From Periplaneta americana (lineage: Eukaryota > Arthropoda > Insecta > Blattodea > Blattidae): a DNA stretch of 64,000 nucleotides. The stretch covers positions 162,822,102 to 162,886,101 of the forward strand of contig NC_091132.1 of assembly GCF_040183065.1 (NCBI RefSeq), given 5' to 3'. The translations under genes were made by a program, and so were the position numbers. Below are positions 22,071 through 34,049 of the stretch, in pieces (position 1 is the stretch's first letter; each line of letters starts with the position of its first letter). Below the pieces are notes generated by a model. That model saw only the letters and a list, made by a program, of their open reading frames with translations. It searched no databases and was not told the DNA's origin.

Positions 22071-22802
22071 GCGCTTCATGCCTTTGCTGCAGCAAAATGA
22101 GGGTCGAAAAAAATCGTAAGTAGGTCAAATGACTGCAAAATGGTGGAAAATTAATATTGGCTTCTATTTGTGCCGTAATATATTTAACCCTAAAAGAACC
22201 AAACATGTTAAATAATTTCGACTTCCATGATAATGACATGGAATTATTATTACTAGACGATTTTGACAATAATAAACGTTGCAAAAGACCAAAACCAACG
22301 AGTTTCTAACTCGTTGACCAAAACACACATTCCGCCATGATGGATCGTGCAGCTAGAGTTGGGTCGATTCGTGAACGAATCGTTCATTCGAACGACTAAT
22401 AATAAAGAATCGTAAGAATCGATTCGTGGTATCAACGAATCGTCGTTCAAAAGAATCGTAACGAATCGTCGTTCAAAAGAATCGTAACGAATCGTCATTC
22501 AAAAGAATATTAAGGAATCGGCATGGTATCGTAACCCACGATTCTATTCGTTGTTTGATGTAACCTGTCAACGGACATATCCGAACCGTGTCGAATGCTC
22601 CCGAGCGAGAGTGAAATCAAAATATATACTGCATTTGTTAAGTATGGAAAATAATGAACACAAACCTGAAATTTGCATAGTTAAATAGAGATGTAATGCA
22701 AAAAATGTACTTCATAATAAGGTTCAGTTGATAAATTATAATTTAGAGACATTATCTTGGGTAATTTTGTAGACTAATGGAGGTCATGCTGAATGGTTCC
22801 AG

Positions 22803-24276
22803 CCAACGAGCTAGATACTATAGAGAGGCTAAAGACCTCTGATAAGCGCTCCCTGCGGAGGCCAACAGTACTATGGATCGTTCCCTAAAAAACATGGCGG
22901 TCTATAGTACCGCCAGCCTCCGCAAGGAGTGCTTATCAAAGGTACACTGTAACGAGTTGGTACATGTATTATATTTTTCAGATACATCAATATTTAATTT
23001 AAACATTTCGCTATAGGTTTTGTAAAAAGCTGATTTATAAATGAAAAAGTAATAATTTATACTTTAAAATTTCCAAAAATGTCTCATTCCCTCGGATTTA
23101 AATTAAATGTACCGTAAATCATAATATTCGTTGCTGGATAATTAAACCCTCTCAATACAGGTACCATTGCCGCAGAGAATTATAAGATAAGACGGACTGA
23201 GCATAAGCGAAGTATCTGTATTAATAAGTCTGTACCATCAAGAGTTTAGTATTTATTGTGTTTATAGGGCCTACTCCAATTTTCTTTTTATTAATGCGTA
23301 GGGCTCTTTTTGTTACAAAAGAGGAAAGTTAGCACTTGCATCACACACAATTTGTCATTATTGTTCAAAATAATGTAAGAACAGTTTTATTCTGCAAAAG
23401 ACTCTGCCTAGTTGCGAGACACGTGTGAGATCAATGTTTGTTTCAAATTATATTAGACTACACGATGTCTCCATCACGCGACAATATTTGTTTCAAACTA
23501 TAATAGACTACATGATGTCTCCATCACGCGAAAAGAAGTGTAGCTAGCTGTGGCTCCTGTTGTTTCTGATAACAATGTTAATCGTAAGTATCTTATCGTT
23601 TCAATAAATGTGGTGAGTTATGATCATCAGTAACTTTCTATTAGTGTCATTCTTTAATTATTATGTTGCATGCTAAGAGGTTATTTGTAGTTTTAATAAT
23701 TTCAGTTTTCAAAAGTTCTCTGTGTTAATTCCAATTTCAAATGAATTTTTCTCAATAACTTAATTACTGGATATTTTTTTAAATTTTCGCCACTACCTTT
23801 CCTATATTTTACTACTATTAGTTACATACGTCGTCTCTCTTGATATCACCTGGTGAGCACTGAATTACATGATTTCATATTAGGTTAGATTAGCTGTAAG
23901 GTAATTAAATTTGTGACGAAGTCAAAAAATTATTTATTTTTCCTCTGCCGATTAAATTCATCGTCTTTAGGTGCTTTGCTTTGGTTGCATCGAGTATAGC
24001 TTGTCATTTAATATCTGGGCTATATTTAGTGAAACTAATAAAACAGGCCTACAGCTGTTATAAAACGTAAAGTTTTGTGTGTATTTTACTTTTTACTTAT
24101 TAACACAGTCTTAATATGTAACTCAATTCACAATAATACTAACTTCATCACAGTCATTTCCTACAACATCCGAGCCACGCCCCTTTGTTTTGACTAACCG
24201 AAACATGGCGGACCAATGTTCAATTGTCTTCAACTTTCTGAGGTCTTTGTCCTCTCTATAGTATCTAACTCGTTGG
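22803..24276. mobile_element. TIR element nested in the hAT-type element
   Basis: TIR CCAACGAGCTAGATACTATA (left) and its inverse (right, TATAGTATCTAACTCGTTGG). GGTTCCAGCC is duplicated across both junctions (22795-22804, 24275-24284), giving a 6-10 bp TSD depending on where the TIR starts. Near the left end, GATAAGCGCTCCCTGCGGAG and its inverse (22838-22941) form a large hairpin. A related right end, CCACGCCC...CTAACTCGTTGG, lies at about 26110-26203. No coding seen. Confidence 0.65.
23432..23532. repeat. 50-bp tandem duplication
   Basis: Two adjacent near-identical copies, each running from CAATRTTTGTTTCAAA to CTCCATCACGCGA. Confidence 0.85.
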
Positions 24277-24890
24277 TTCCAGCCAATGAGAAAGAGACAA
24301 TCCAATGTCTCGCCTCTTATGCCATCTATGAGAGAGATGTAGAACGTTTTTGTTTTACGCGTGGCTTGCAAAGGAAAGTGTCTTGCGACGATTCAAAAGA
24401 ATAGTTGGAATCGCAGACTGGGAAGAATCGTGAACTCGTTGACGATTCAAAAGAATAGTTGGAATCGCAGACTGAGAAGAATCGTGAACGAATCGTTAGA
24501 ATCGATTCGTAATGTGTGATTGAATCGTTGGAATCGACTTCTGAAAAAGAATCGTGTTGCCCAACTCTACGTGCAGCAAACTCGTAAAGCGAAGTTTTGA
24601 TTTGCTGCACGCTTGCTACAGCGCTGCTGCAGCGATGGTGAAGCAAATGTAATAAAAGAACGGTCTTGCTGCAGCGCTTTACGTCTTGCTTTAAAAAAAA
24701 ACACACGGTTTCCCGAGTTAGAAACAGAAGACTATAGAGTGGCCATGTTGTCCTGTATAGTGCCCTTTGCGGTGCCACCGCGAAACACGGCAGATCTGAG
24801 CTAAGCGCCCACCTTTGTAAAAATTCGTCTGCTTACAATGTTGTATAACGGAGGTAAGAAGTACAAAAAAAAAAAAAACGAAGAAAAAAC

Positions 24891-24961
24891 ATGCCTGTTG
24901 TGTGTACTGCATATAACTGCAATGCCAAAAGGAAAAAGACAACTGATATATCATATTTCAT
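24891..24961 (+). pseudogene. Possible THAP-domain first exon
   Basis: ATG at 24891 reads MPVVCTAYNCNAKRKKTTDI then SYF and a possible donor AT|GTAAAT. MPxxCxxxxC with a following SF/YF is the start of THAP zinc fingers, common in P-type transposases and in host genes. Only about 24 residues are visible and no second exon was found. Confidence 0.4.
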
Positions 24962-25039
24962 GTAAATTTTATGAAGTTAAGTCCATAGTTTTGTTAATTA
25001 GCAGCATTTTTTTTTCATGCATAAATGTGTAACAACGCC

Positions 25040-25450
25040 CGGCATAAACAAAATAAATGGTTCACTGGTAATGTACTTAAACTAAATACAGATAAAACCA
25101 ATACAATTCCGTCTCAGACCCAGTGAAAAACAAATAGCAATACAATATTAAAACTGTATTTCGAAACCGGCATCCTTTATTTCTGCTACTTCTGTCCTTA
25201 CTGCTTATACAAGAAGACGATGAGCTGTAGCTTATAAGAAGTAGGCCTATTTCGAAGACAAACGATTAATCAAATAAATGGTTCACTAGTAATAAAGTTA
25301 AACTAAATACGGATAAAACCGCTACAATTCCGTTTCAAACCTAGTAATAGCAATCAAATATTAAAATTGTATTTCGACACTCGCATCCAAAATAATGCAA
25401 AACTCTGGGGTACGTCGTATTGTTGTTAGTATTTTGACTGGAAGGACATG
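25040..25450 (+). pseudogene. LINE reverse transcriptase relic, internally duplicated
   Basis: LKLNTDKTNTIPSQTQ-like peptides occur twice (about 25040-25180 and 25270-25400), matching the region after the catalytic YADD in Jockey/CR1-type LINEs. DWKDME follows near 25437. Heavily broken. Confidence 0.45.
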
Positions 25451-25459
25451 GAAGAACAT

Positions 25460-25544
25460 AATTGAGCACCCACGTGCAATAATGGGGTAAGTATGAATAT
25501 ATTTCGTAACTATTTATCCCATTATTGTACTTGGGTGCTCAATT
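25460..25544. repeat. 27-bp stem hairpin
   Basis: AATTGAGCACCCACGTGCAA... (25460-25486) pairs with its inverse at 25518-25544 with two mismatches and a 31-nt loop. Possibly a miniature fold-back element. Confidence 0.8.
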
Positions 25545-26235
25545 ATACACTAATAATTATCTGTGGTACCACAGCCCTTGAAAGGCTCAGACAGACCAGC
25601 CGGCTGTTGGCCTCACGTTCACATTTCGATAATAATTATACCTTACTGTAACAAAAAAACTGAAAGCGTGTTTTGTCATGTTTCACCCAAGTTACAAGCT
25701 TGGAGGTAAAGATTGTTTACTACAGATAGGGCCTACTTTCATTCTATATCTTATGGTATAGTAAATAGTTTTGCAACGTGTAGAGACTGGGAAAACAATT
25801 TAATAAAATCATCCCAATCATACTCGTTCATTTTATAGGCAATCTTGCAGGTCGCATTTAAAAGAACCTAGGAATATTAACATTTTCTTCAGTATATTTG
25901 CTAGGACTTCTTGTCATATACTACATGACAATTTTGCTTAGGTTATTCTTTTAAGCATTCCTTCTAGGAATAGCTCAAGTGTTTTAAATTTAGCGTACAT
26001 AAGTTTAGATTAAGTTCCTAGCACGTATTTGACGAAATACTAGGTTTTTCCACTTCAGTTTGATTTATGCAAACGAAATTAAGACAGCTGACGATTCTAA
26101 TGTCAGTTATCACCACGCCCACTTTGTTTTGGGCGCATAAGTTCATTTACTTCAAACATGCCGGCGCAATGACCACTCAATATCTTTCTCTTTCTAACTC
26201 GTTGGTATTTCCCTTACTAGCGCTCACTGTCACTG

Positions 26236-26273
26236 CCAACGAGTTATTATACTAATAATTTACAACTCGTTGG
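26236..26273. repeat. Miniature palindrome CCAACGAG...CTCGTTGG
   Basis: 38 bp beginning CCAACGAGTT and ending AACTCGTTGG with little between. The ends match the terminal motif of the 22803-24276 element; it looks like a collapsed copy. Confidence 0.6.
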
Positions 26274-27760
26274 CCACTGCTATGTCATATTGATTACTTA
26301 TAAAAAGACTTTTAACTCGGAGAGTTACAAAACCATTCCACATCACACGACATAAGGAATCTATAACTGTAGTGAAGTAATTCCAGATAACATGTTAAAA
26401 TGTCAAGGGATATTGTACAGTGAGAAAATAAAGCCAATCAAGATAAACAATCACACGTCATATCAGTGACTACACGAGAGGGGTGTGGTTTAAGACATCA
26501 TGGCTAGGACTAGAATAAGCGCTGGTTCTAGTCAAGGCTTCTAAATTTGGGTCCTAGTCTTGAGGAAGGAATTTTCTCATGAAATTTCTGGAAATGTTTG
26601 GGACTAGTGCCCATCCAATACCGTGATGAATTTCTGGACCTACGATAGAAAGTGATATCGGGTTATGAACAAAAGTTGCAATGGCTCGGATATTATAGTG
26701 GCGACAATTCAATATTGTACTGGTAGGACTATCGTTCACTAACATATCGCTAGCAGTCGGCTGGCTCTTGCCACATACTTTATAAAAGTAATTAGTAATA
26801 TTTATAGCACAGAGAAGAAATCTCCAATCACTGCGCCCCAATTTAGGTTATAATGTATATAGCGAACAGTTCAATGTAACGAGTTATTACAAGTAACTGT
26901 TTGGAAAACATTAAATTTATCTTCTTTGTGTTTTAAAAACATAGAAAGTTGGTTTCCATGTCTTGCTCAATATCCCTCCGCTGTCAAACATAATATTATC
27001 GGACATATTTCAATTTCTGTGGCCTTAAAATATAGGCTACAGAATGCAAGATTCCATTGCAGCTGTAGACTTAAATATCGTGTACTGCTTTGGGATAGAA
27101 TTTTTTTTATTTCTTTCTCACAAAAGCTAATAATTATATCATATTGTTTTTGTGACCGTATGTTTATAATCTTATTTAATAAGATGGAATGCAAATAATA
27201 TGAGGCATAAGTCATGGCAACTATTTTTTTTTTTTCTGAGAATTCGAGCATGGGTGGAAAATGTGAAATATAAAGGTGAAAGGACAAGGAATGGACGAAA
27301 TATATGGACATATCACAACACGCCAACATTTTGCTCCTCATGTTTATTATGGTCATTGCCAAAACATATATATTTAATAAATACCATGCCACGAAATCAA
27401 CCCACAAAATAATTATGAGCTAATGGAATATGCATTTATATTGTTATTCTGTGAACTTACCTCTTTCCTAGATACATAACCACAGCAATGCGGCACTAGT
27501 CATAAAATGACACAGCTGTGTGCTTTTGCGTTGTTGAAACTGCATGCAAACAGTACTGCCAACATATAATCTTAACTGCAAAATACTTTTGAGGCTACTG
27601 TATATTCACTTGAAAAGCTTTTGAATCTGATGAAAGTAGCAACTGTGTTTCTTTATTAAAGTAAGTGATATTCATATAACTGAACACTTTGATCACTGAG
27701 ATTAACTAGCAATAACGCAGTATTATGAGAATTACCTCTTCTACACGAAGTGAATAATCT
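26274..27760. other. No gene seen
   Basis: AT-rich intergenic sequence between genes A and B. Possible donor-like sites on the gene strand (AAAGAG|GTAAGT near 27470; GAAGAG|GTAATT near 27735) are too weak to call. The stretch 27714-27760 aligns with 56689-56735 downstream of gene C. Confidence 0.4.
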
Positions 27761-27763
27761 GTT

Positions 27764-28446
27764 ATTATACGATGAAAGAGTAATGGAACAGAGAAAAATT
27801 CTCTACGGCGCCGGGATTTGAACCCGGGTTTTCAGCTCTATGTGCTGATGCTTTATCCACTAAGCCACACCAGATACCACCCCGGCGTCGGACAGAATCG
27901 TCTCAGATTAAGCTCCAACTCTTGGGTTCCCTCTAGTTCAAACCCGGGTTCAAATCCCGGTGCCGGAGAGAATTTTTCTCCGTTCCATTACTCTTTCATC
28001 GTATGACGCAGAATATCTGCATGGAAATATCATATGTACTTCGGTGCATTAAAATAATATATATGATATGCGTAAATCACTTCGTGATTTAAGACGGCGC
28101 TTATTCCGTCGGATCCCAGCCAACTACTCACTCACAATGAGTGCACCTCAACACGTGTGGACTTCGGTCCTACGTTCATAGACATCTGTGATGTAGTGCA
28201 GGGGGCGGCCACTAGAGGGAATCCAAGAGTTGGAGCTTAATCTGAGACGATTCTCTCCGACGCCGGGGTGGTATCCGATGTGGCTTAGTGGATAAAGCAT
28301 CAGCACGTAGAGCTGAAAACCCGGGTTCAAATCCCGGTGCCGGAGAAAATTTTTCTCCGTTCCATTACTCTTTCATCGTATGATGACGCAGAATATCTGG
28401 ATGGAAATATCATATGTACTTCTGTACATTAAAATAATATATATAC
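27764..28446. mobile_element. Palindromic SINE cluster (tRNA-Tyr-like heads)
   Basis: Inverted arms 27764-27935 (-) and 28212-28383 (+), each with a tRNA-like module: D-arm GGCTTAGTGGATAAAGC, anticodon stem TCAGC/GCTGA with loop ACGTAGA, B-box GGGTTCAAATCCC. Between them sits a second + strand 3' half (about 27937-28075) starting at the B-box. The paralogous flank of gene C (56735-56750) lacks the whole unit, so it arrived after the duplication, possibly in one event. Long frames through it are SINE sequence. Confidence 0.75.
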
Positions 28447-28649
28447 TGTTACCAGTTCATTCAGCATCTATAGGTAGCCAAGTGGCCACATGACTTCAAG
28501 TAAATATGCGATCGAATTAGTCAATGTAGCACTTTGAGTGCTGGGTAAAATTACGGTGCTCCTAATGAAAAATTAATTTTTACTACAATTAAAGGAATGC
28601 ACTAAGTTTTGAAAACTGATTCCACCTTCTTCTTCTAAGACCGATTACA

Positions 28650-29187
28650 CACTATGAACTATGTATTGTGTGAACACCGCTTAGCTTAGTCTAACGTCTT
28701 CACACTACAACGAGAAATATGTTGCTACACAGTGCAGCCATCTCTGTATAGATAATTAAAACACGAGTTTTATTACATCATACGGAAGGCAGTTGGATCA
28801 AAGACCTTGTATATGATACGATACAAGGTTTTACGTTTGTTATGCGATGATAGAAATAAAGTTACACGAATTTGAACATCTGACTTTCTATTAATTGGTC
28901 AATTACATTCAAGTAATATAATTTTATAGGCTATAATTAGGTTAGGTTACCGGTGCAAGCGGGAAATACGTAGCTATGTTTTCAAAAAATTGCTCGGCGA
29001 CCAATGTCAGCTATGCCTTATTTCGAGCGTTACTCCGTGCTAAAAAAAAGAATTTTCCATAGCTCGACAAACATATTACATATTTCTCGCTGAAGTGTGT
29101 AATGGTCCTTACTCTGTGTTAAAGCAAAGCATTTTCTATAGCTTGACAAACATATTACATATTACTCGCCGAAGTGCGTTACGGGCC
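28650..29187. mobile_element. ~540-bp insertion absent from the gene C flank
   Basis: Alignment with 56925-56950 shows continuous sequence in C (TTCTAAGAGG...CACAGTGATTTTC) and an interruption in B. Ends resemble CGATTACACACT / inverted CATTACACACTTCAGCGA. Two diverged ~65-bp units (29040-29100, 29108-29170) repeat near its right end. No coding. Confidence 0.55.
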
Positions 29188-29579
29188 ACACAAGGAATCA
29201 CTGTGATTTTCAAATAATTTTCTAATTTGGCAAAGTAGGTCATATTTTATAAATATATGTAAATAAATAAATGAATTATTGTCACTCTTACTCTACATAA
29301 AATTCCCCTCGAAATGGGAAAGAAAGAGGCGATCCCAGCTTTAATATTTCACGAGTAATCTTTCTCCAGAAAGCTGACTGACGTAGAAATATGTTACGTT
29401 CAATATTTCATATCATGCGGACAATTACAGAGGAAGTTCATGTTATGGAGATATAAATTTGTGTGATTACTTAATTTTTGTATTATAATTAAAATAAACT
29501 AAAATTTCGTATTCTTTGTGGCTATCAGGTTTCACGTGGAATATCCCACATCCTTTTTCAACTTATCCATTTACGTAAA

Positions 29580-29871
29580 TATCACATTCAAACATAATTC
29601 GCCTGTGTGAAGGACCTTATGTTTCTTTTTTAAATTTAAGATTCAGGATAACTCTTTCAACATGCATCGCATTTGAATGGTCTCTTGCCTCTGTGCGTCC
29701 CGCTTGTGAAATACAGATTCCATAGATTAATGCTTTTAGCCTGTGTGAATGCTAACATTTTTTTCCAAGTATACCAATTACCAGAATCACTTTACACACA
29801 CAGAGATTTAGAATAGCCTTATACCTGTGTGAATGAATGCATTTGCACTTAAAAATTACGATGCATGAATT
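29580..29871 (-). pseudogene. Relic zinc fingers 3' of gene B
   Basis: Past the stop, decayed finger pieces remain (for example KRPFKCDAC then a stop, and CTGTGTGAA linker-like motifs at ~25-90 bp spacing). The same relics sit 3' of gene C, so the array was once longer before duplication. Confidence 0.6.
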
Positions 29872-30907
29872 TCACTTGTGTGTACGTGCATGTCTCCTTA
29901 ATTTTGATGGTGCTAAGAAACGCTTTGAACAAATCTCGCACGTGAATGGCTTTTCAGCTGTGTGAATGCGCATATGCTGCTTGAGGTGTCCCGATTCCGA
30001 GAAATCCTTTCCACAAACGTCGCACTTGTATGGCATTTCACCCGCGTGTGAGCGTGCATGTCTGCTTAAATCAGTGGATGCCGAGAAACACTTTCCACAC
30101 AATTCGCATATGAATTCGCCTGTATGAAAGCGCATAATATGCCGCTTTGTGTGTCCTAATTGCGAGAAACACATGCCACAAACGTCGCACTTGTACGGCT
30201 TTACACCCGTGTGTGAGCGTCCATGTCTGCTTAAAACTGTAGATGACGAGAAACACTTTCCACACACTTCGCATTTGTATGGCTTTTCGCCTGTGTGTAT
30301 GCGCGCATGAATCTTAAGATTTGCCTTTAGTAAAAAACTTTTTCCACACACTTCACATTTGAATGGCTTCTCTCCTGTGTGTATGGTTTCATGTCTCTTG
30401 AGCTCTTGTGAGCTGCTGAAAGACTTCCCACAAGTATCACAATGAAATGACATCCCGTTTGTATGTAGAACTGCATGTCTCGTGACATCACGTCGTCTGC
30501 TGAAAGACTTCCCACAAGTATCACAAGGAAATGGCATCCTGTTTGTATGTATGACTGCATGTCTCTTGACATCACGTGGTCTGCTGAAAGACTTCCCACA
30601 AGTATCACAAGGAAATGACAACCCGTTTGTATGTAGAACTGCATGCCTCTTTATATCACTCAGTTGCATGAAAAACTTCCCACAGACGACACATTTGAAT
30701 GATTTTATTTTGTGTGTATCAAAATGAAATTCCAGAGATTCTAGTGTAACAAAACCCTCGTTGCATATATGACACTTGATACAAATATTGCTTATGTCTC
30801 TAATTTCCGCACCCTCTGGTCTGTTGCTTCCGAACTGAGTCCATTTGTCTTGTCGATCAATGCTGGCTTGTTCTTGTGACACACTCTTCTCAACATTATC
30901 CACAATG
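29872..30907 (-). CDS. Gene B exon 4: 11-finger C2H2 array
   Basis: Terminal exon of a probable DNA-binding nuclear protein. It starts at acceptor CCATTTCAG|C (30907), completing Ser with exon 3 and then IVDNVEKSVSQEQASID; there is no need for a start here, since the codon before DNVEK is GTG. Eleven C2H2 units follow: CHICNEGF..., FKCVVCGKFF, three FxCDTCGKSF units with atypical HTNxxxF linkers, then six more, mostly with TGEKP-type linkers. The unit FICELCGKCF has a shortened linker. Stop at 29874-29872. With exons 1-3 the protein is about 450 aa. Transcription-factor function is inferred. Confidence 0.9.
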
Positions 30908-30984
30908 CTGAAATGGATATAAAATTTATCGGTCTACACAATAACCAATTTCGTGAAAAAAAAAAAAAAAAGTATTACGCAAGC

Positions 30985-31053
30985 TGAACAAAATTCCGGC
31001 ACACCGGCGACGCTGATATAACCTCTGCAGTTGCTAGCGTCTTAAATAAAAAA
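30985..31053 (+). repeat. SINE family 2 tail fragment
   Basis: ACAAAATTCCGGCACACCGG through TAGCGTCTTAAATAAA. An equivalent fragment sits at the same place upstream of gene C (59168-59241), so it was present before the duplication. Confidence 0.85.
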
Positions 31054-31269
31054 ACCATAACTATACATCTAAGGCCGTGTCTCAAAGTCCATATTACACA
31101 CTAGTGACTAGCAACTAGATAACTTATAAACTACACATTAGGGAGCTTTGGAAATGTATGCTTCAAACACGGCCTTCTTCATAGACTATTTTTTTAAAAA
31201 CCATGGCATCACTGTGCAGCACTGAATTAAGAAGGCAGTGTACTAATCAGTTTCATTATGAGTTATGTG

Positions 31270-32530
31270 GAAAAGATAAGGGCTTAATATATTACAATTA
31301 TGTTTAAAACCTTGCACAGAAGATACTAACAATGTCAGTGTTCAAAGTTAACGTGTTATTCTACATTATATTTACATTATTTCTCTTCCAAAGTATTTTC
31401 TGATTTCATAACCCCAAATTGCTGATGAGGTATCCTTGTTTGTTTAGTGAACAAGTCATCAATCAAGCAAGCATTTTCGTTTATTGGCTACTACGGACTT
31501 GATTGCTATGCACTACGTAGCATTGGATCATAACTTCTGACGTCACATTCGGCTATTTTGTAAACAACATTGTAGATAGTAGAAGTGTTTACTTCGCGAG
31601 CTCATTGCATCCCAACAGACTGAATGCTGCTCCAATTATCTATTTGGCAGGCTTTCTGAGAGGATGTACACATATACCGATTTGTAAGCAAAAACATCTG
31701 TTGAGAATGCAGTCAAATCAAAATTTATGTAATCGTAACATGTTAATTACATGGATTACGTTATTCGTTATCTATGATGAAACGTTCGTTATTATATGGT
31801 TTCAGCACTAAATTCAGTACGAACAAACACGTAATTTCCGTTAGAGTTTAATGCAATTTCATCAATAATCCAGTAGAATGAAAAATTATGCATAAAACAA
31901 AATTAATCCTTTGAATACAGTATTATTTTACATTGAGGACCACACAGTTGATGTCACTCCAACAAAATTACAATACAATGTTTGGAAGAAATAAACAAAT
32001 TTAAAATTACATGAAAATGATACACAATAATGTGAGGTACACTGTTAAATTTTGTACACTGGTCTCCACATATCTTTTAAAGGTATTGTTCAAAGGTCCA
32101 CCAGTTAGTGTCTGCAACGTTCACATTCATGATCCAATTATCTGTCACGGTATACCCATAAGCGAGCAGGTGCAGTGGCCTGTGACCAGTTTCGCCATAA
32201 ATTAATAACATCCAGATACGATTAGAAAACAATGGCATCTCGTTATGTTTCAACTGCTTCGAACTGCACGTAAGCAGCAATTAATGACGAAGTGAATGTA
32301 AGCGTATCGTCCGCTCCATACAACTAGCTCTGCCACATGATTCGCGTACATAAGAAGCAGTGTTGCCAGCATACCACAGCCCTGTTCCCATGCAATGTGT
32401 ACACGAATATTAACGCGATTTATTCGAAATCTGTATTATTTTCCATTCTAATACTACTGTAACATGGCCATACATAGCTTAATCTATCATCTTACATGAG
32501 ATAAAAATGCAATTTTGAGCAGTATCATAG
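31270..32530. repeat. R1/R2 repeat, partial copy in gene B intron 3
   Basis: 31270-31575 matches 21060-21385. 31560-32530 matches R1 copies at 15780-17700 and 60480-62240 (GTGTTTACTTCGCGAGCTCA, CTGTAACATGGCCATACATA). It lacks the R1 ends and the insertions of the other copies. Confidence 0.75.
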
Positions 32531-32589
32531 TCTACTATATATAGTCACGAAGCTTGAGTTTTGAGGCTGCTAGAAACAATTCTGTGACT

Positions 32590-32700
32590 CTGAAAATATT
32601 AAGAATAGGACAAATGATTATATGACATTTTGTGCTAAGAATGTCTTCGAAACTAAGTTCCGCAAAGGACAGTAACTCCTCGTGAATCACCCTGTAAACC
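32590..32700. repeat. Mariner-type end fragment
   Basis: Inverse of ACAGGGTGATTCACGAGGAG near 32680-32697 looks like a TIR common in insect mariner/IS630 elements, with about 100 bp of flank. No coding. Confidence 0.4.
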
Positions 32701-33166
32701 ACAATGTAAAGAAAGTGGGGTGAGTGACAGTGATTCTCAAATTTCACTCAGTGATTGCTTTGACTAGAACCAGTTGAGTGGTCTTAACATACCCATTTGA
32801 TGATACTTCATTAATCTATCAAAACACAACTTCTCAAAATTTGCTGAACTATATAAATACTCTACATACAAAAGTTTAATTTACTAAATAAAGATAATAA
32901 ATTAAATAAATTACTGCTGATTGCCACAGTCAAAATAAAACGCTACAGCAGAATTTGCCAATGCTTGAAAATATTAATTGGTATTGTAAAAAATAAAGTT
33001 CACCAACTTAAGGATCAATAGAATTAAGACATGTAAAAATAAAAAGTAAATCCTACTGACAATTTGAAGAAGTTTCTATGAAACAGATGTTATAACTTCA
33101 CATTGTTCTCTGTTTTTATTCAGTTCTTGACCAACACCTTCCTTTCTTTAGGTTAACACAATGTTA

Positions 33167-33335
33167 GTCCATTACGTCTCCGTCCATTCGTAATTTGGTC
33201 CTAATTTTACGTTTGTCCAGTTACATGTTTGTCCTACATCAAATTTTGTCCACAAATCTTTCGTCCATGTTATTTTAGTATTAGCCTATGTGAAATTTTG
33301 TCCTATATACATTTTGTCCTTAACTGATCAAGTCC
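33167..33335 (-). repeat. Phased GTCC array, 16-17 bp period
   Basis: GTCC starts at 33167, 33182, 33198, 33215, 33231, 33248, 33263, 33300, 33316 and 33332. A degenerate unit at about 33283 fills the gap. The rest of each unit is AT-rich (often TTTTGTCC). A second copy lies at about 33775-33935. Confidence 0.85.
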
Positions 33336-33360
33336 AAATTTATTTACTTGAAATTAATAT

Positions 33361-33620
33361 ATTTTTTTTTGTTTTATTGGGTTCTTTTACGACGCTTTAT
33401 CAACATCTAGGTTATTTAGCGTCTGAATGAAATGAAGGTGATAATGCCGGTGAAATGAGTCCGGGGTCCAGCACCGAAAGTTACCCAGCATTTGCTCGTA
33501 TTGGGTTGAGGGAAAAACCCGGAAAAAACCTCAACCAGGTAACTTGCCCCGACCAGGATTCGAACCCGGGCCACCTGGTTTCGCGGCCAGACGCGCTGAC
33601 CGTTACTCCACAGGTGTGGA
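33361..33620 (-). mobile_element. SINE family 1 copy
   Basis: Full copy, head at right (inverse of CCACACCTGTGGAGTAACGG) and tail with T-run at left. B-box GGTTCGAATCC (one mismatch in the T arm). Confidence 0.92.
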
Positions 33621-34049
33621 CACCAATAGAATAAAGACATGTAGAAATAAAAAGTAAATTCTACTGACAATTCAAAGAAGATTCTATGAAACAGATGTTA
33701 TAACTTAATATTGTTCTCTGTTTTTATTCAGTTCTTGACCAACACCTTCCTTTCTTCAGGTTTGCACAATGTTAGTCCATTACGTTTTCTTCCATTTGTA
33801 ATTTGGTCTTAATTTTACGTTTGCCCACATACATGCTTCTCCTGCATCAAATTTTGTCCACAAATCTTTCGTCCATGTCAATTTAGTATTATGTGAAATT
33901 TCGTCCTATTTATATTTTGTGCTTAAATATTTAAGTCAATATTTATTTACTTGAAATTTTTATAGCTGTGTTTATTACAAAAAAAGAATCACTGAAATAA
34001 AACATGATATTTATTTTTAGTTATTTCAAAGAACAAAGATCATGCCCAT

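Larger units (their letters stand above)
22354..24569. mobile_element. hAT-type non-autonomous element with AATCG-rich ends
   Basis: Ends TAGAGTTGGG...CCCAACTCTA, flanked by an exact 8-bp TSD, CGTGCAGC, at 22346-22353 and 24570-24577. The TAG-starting TIR and 8-bp TSD fit the hAT superfamily. Both ends are packed with ACGAATCGT/GAATCG repeats (22364-22520 and 24395-24555). No transposase coding seen. About 1.5 kb of its length is a second insertion (22803-24276). Confidence 0.85.
33001..33966. repeat. ~350-bp direct duplication separated by a SINE
   Basis: 33001-33352 and 33622-33966 are diverged direct copies (both contain GTTCTTGACCAACACCTTCC), with a SINE family 1 copy (33361-33620) at the junction. 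Each carries one GTCC array. Confidence 0.85.

Noticed and set aside
24326-24778. 150-codon minus frame MAPQRALYRTTWPLYSLLFL
   Set aside because: It crosses the hAT-type right end and its AATCG repeats; no known domain, no splice support.
27818-28330. Two opposite frames encoding MNPGFQLYVLMLYPLSH-type peptides
   Set aside because: Both read the inverted copies of the tRNA-like SINE; the similarity is due to the repeat, not a protein family.
30071-30727. Antisense and shifted frames over the zinc-finger exons
   Set aside because: Shadows of the repeated finger codons; splice sites and phase support only the zinc-finger frame. The same holds for 58053-58841.
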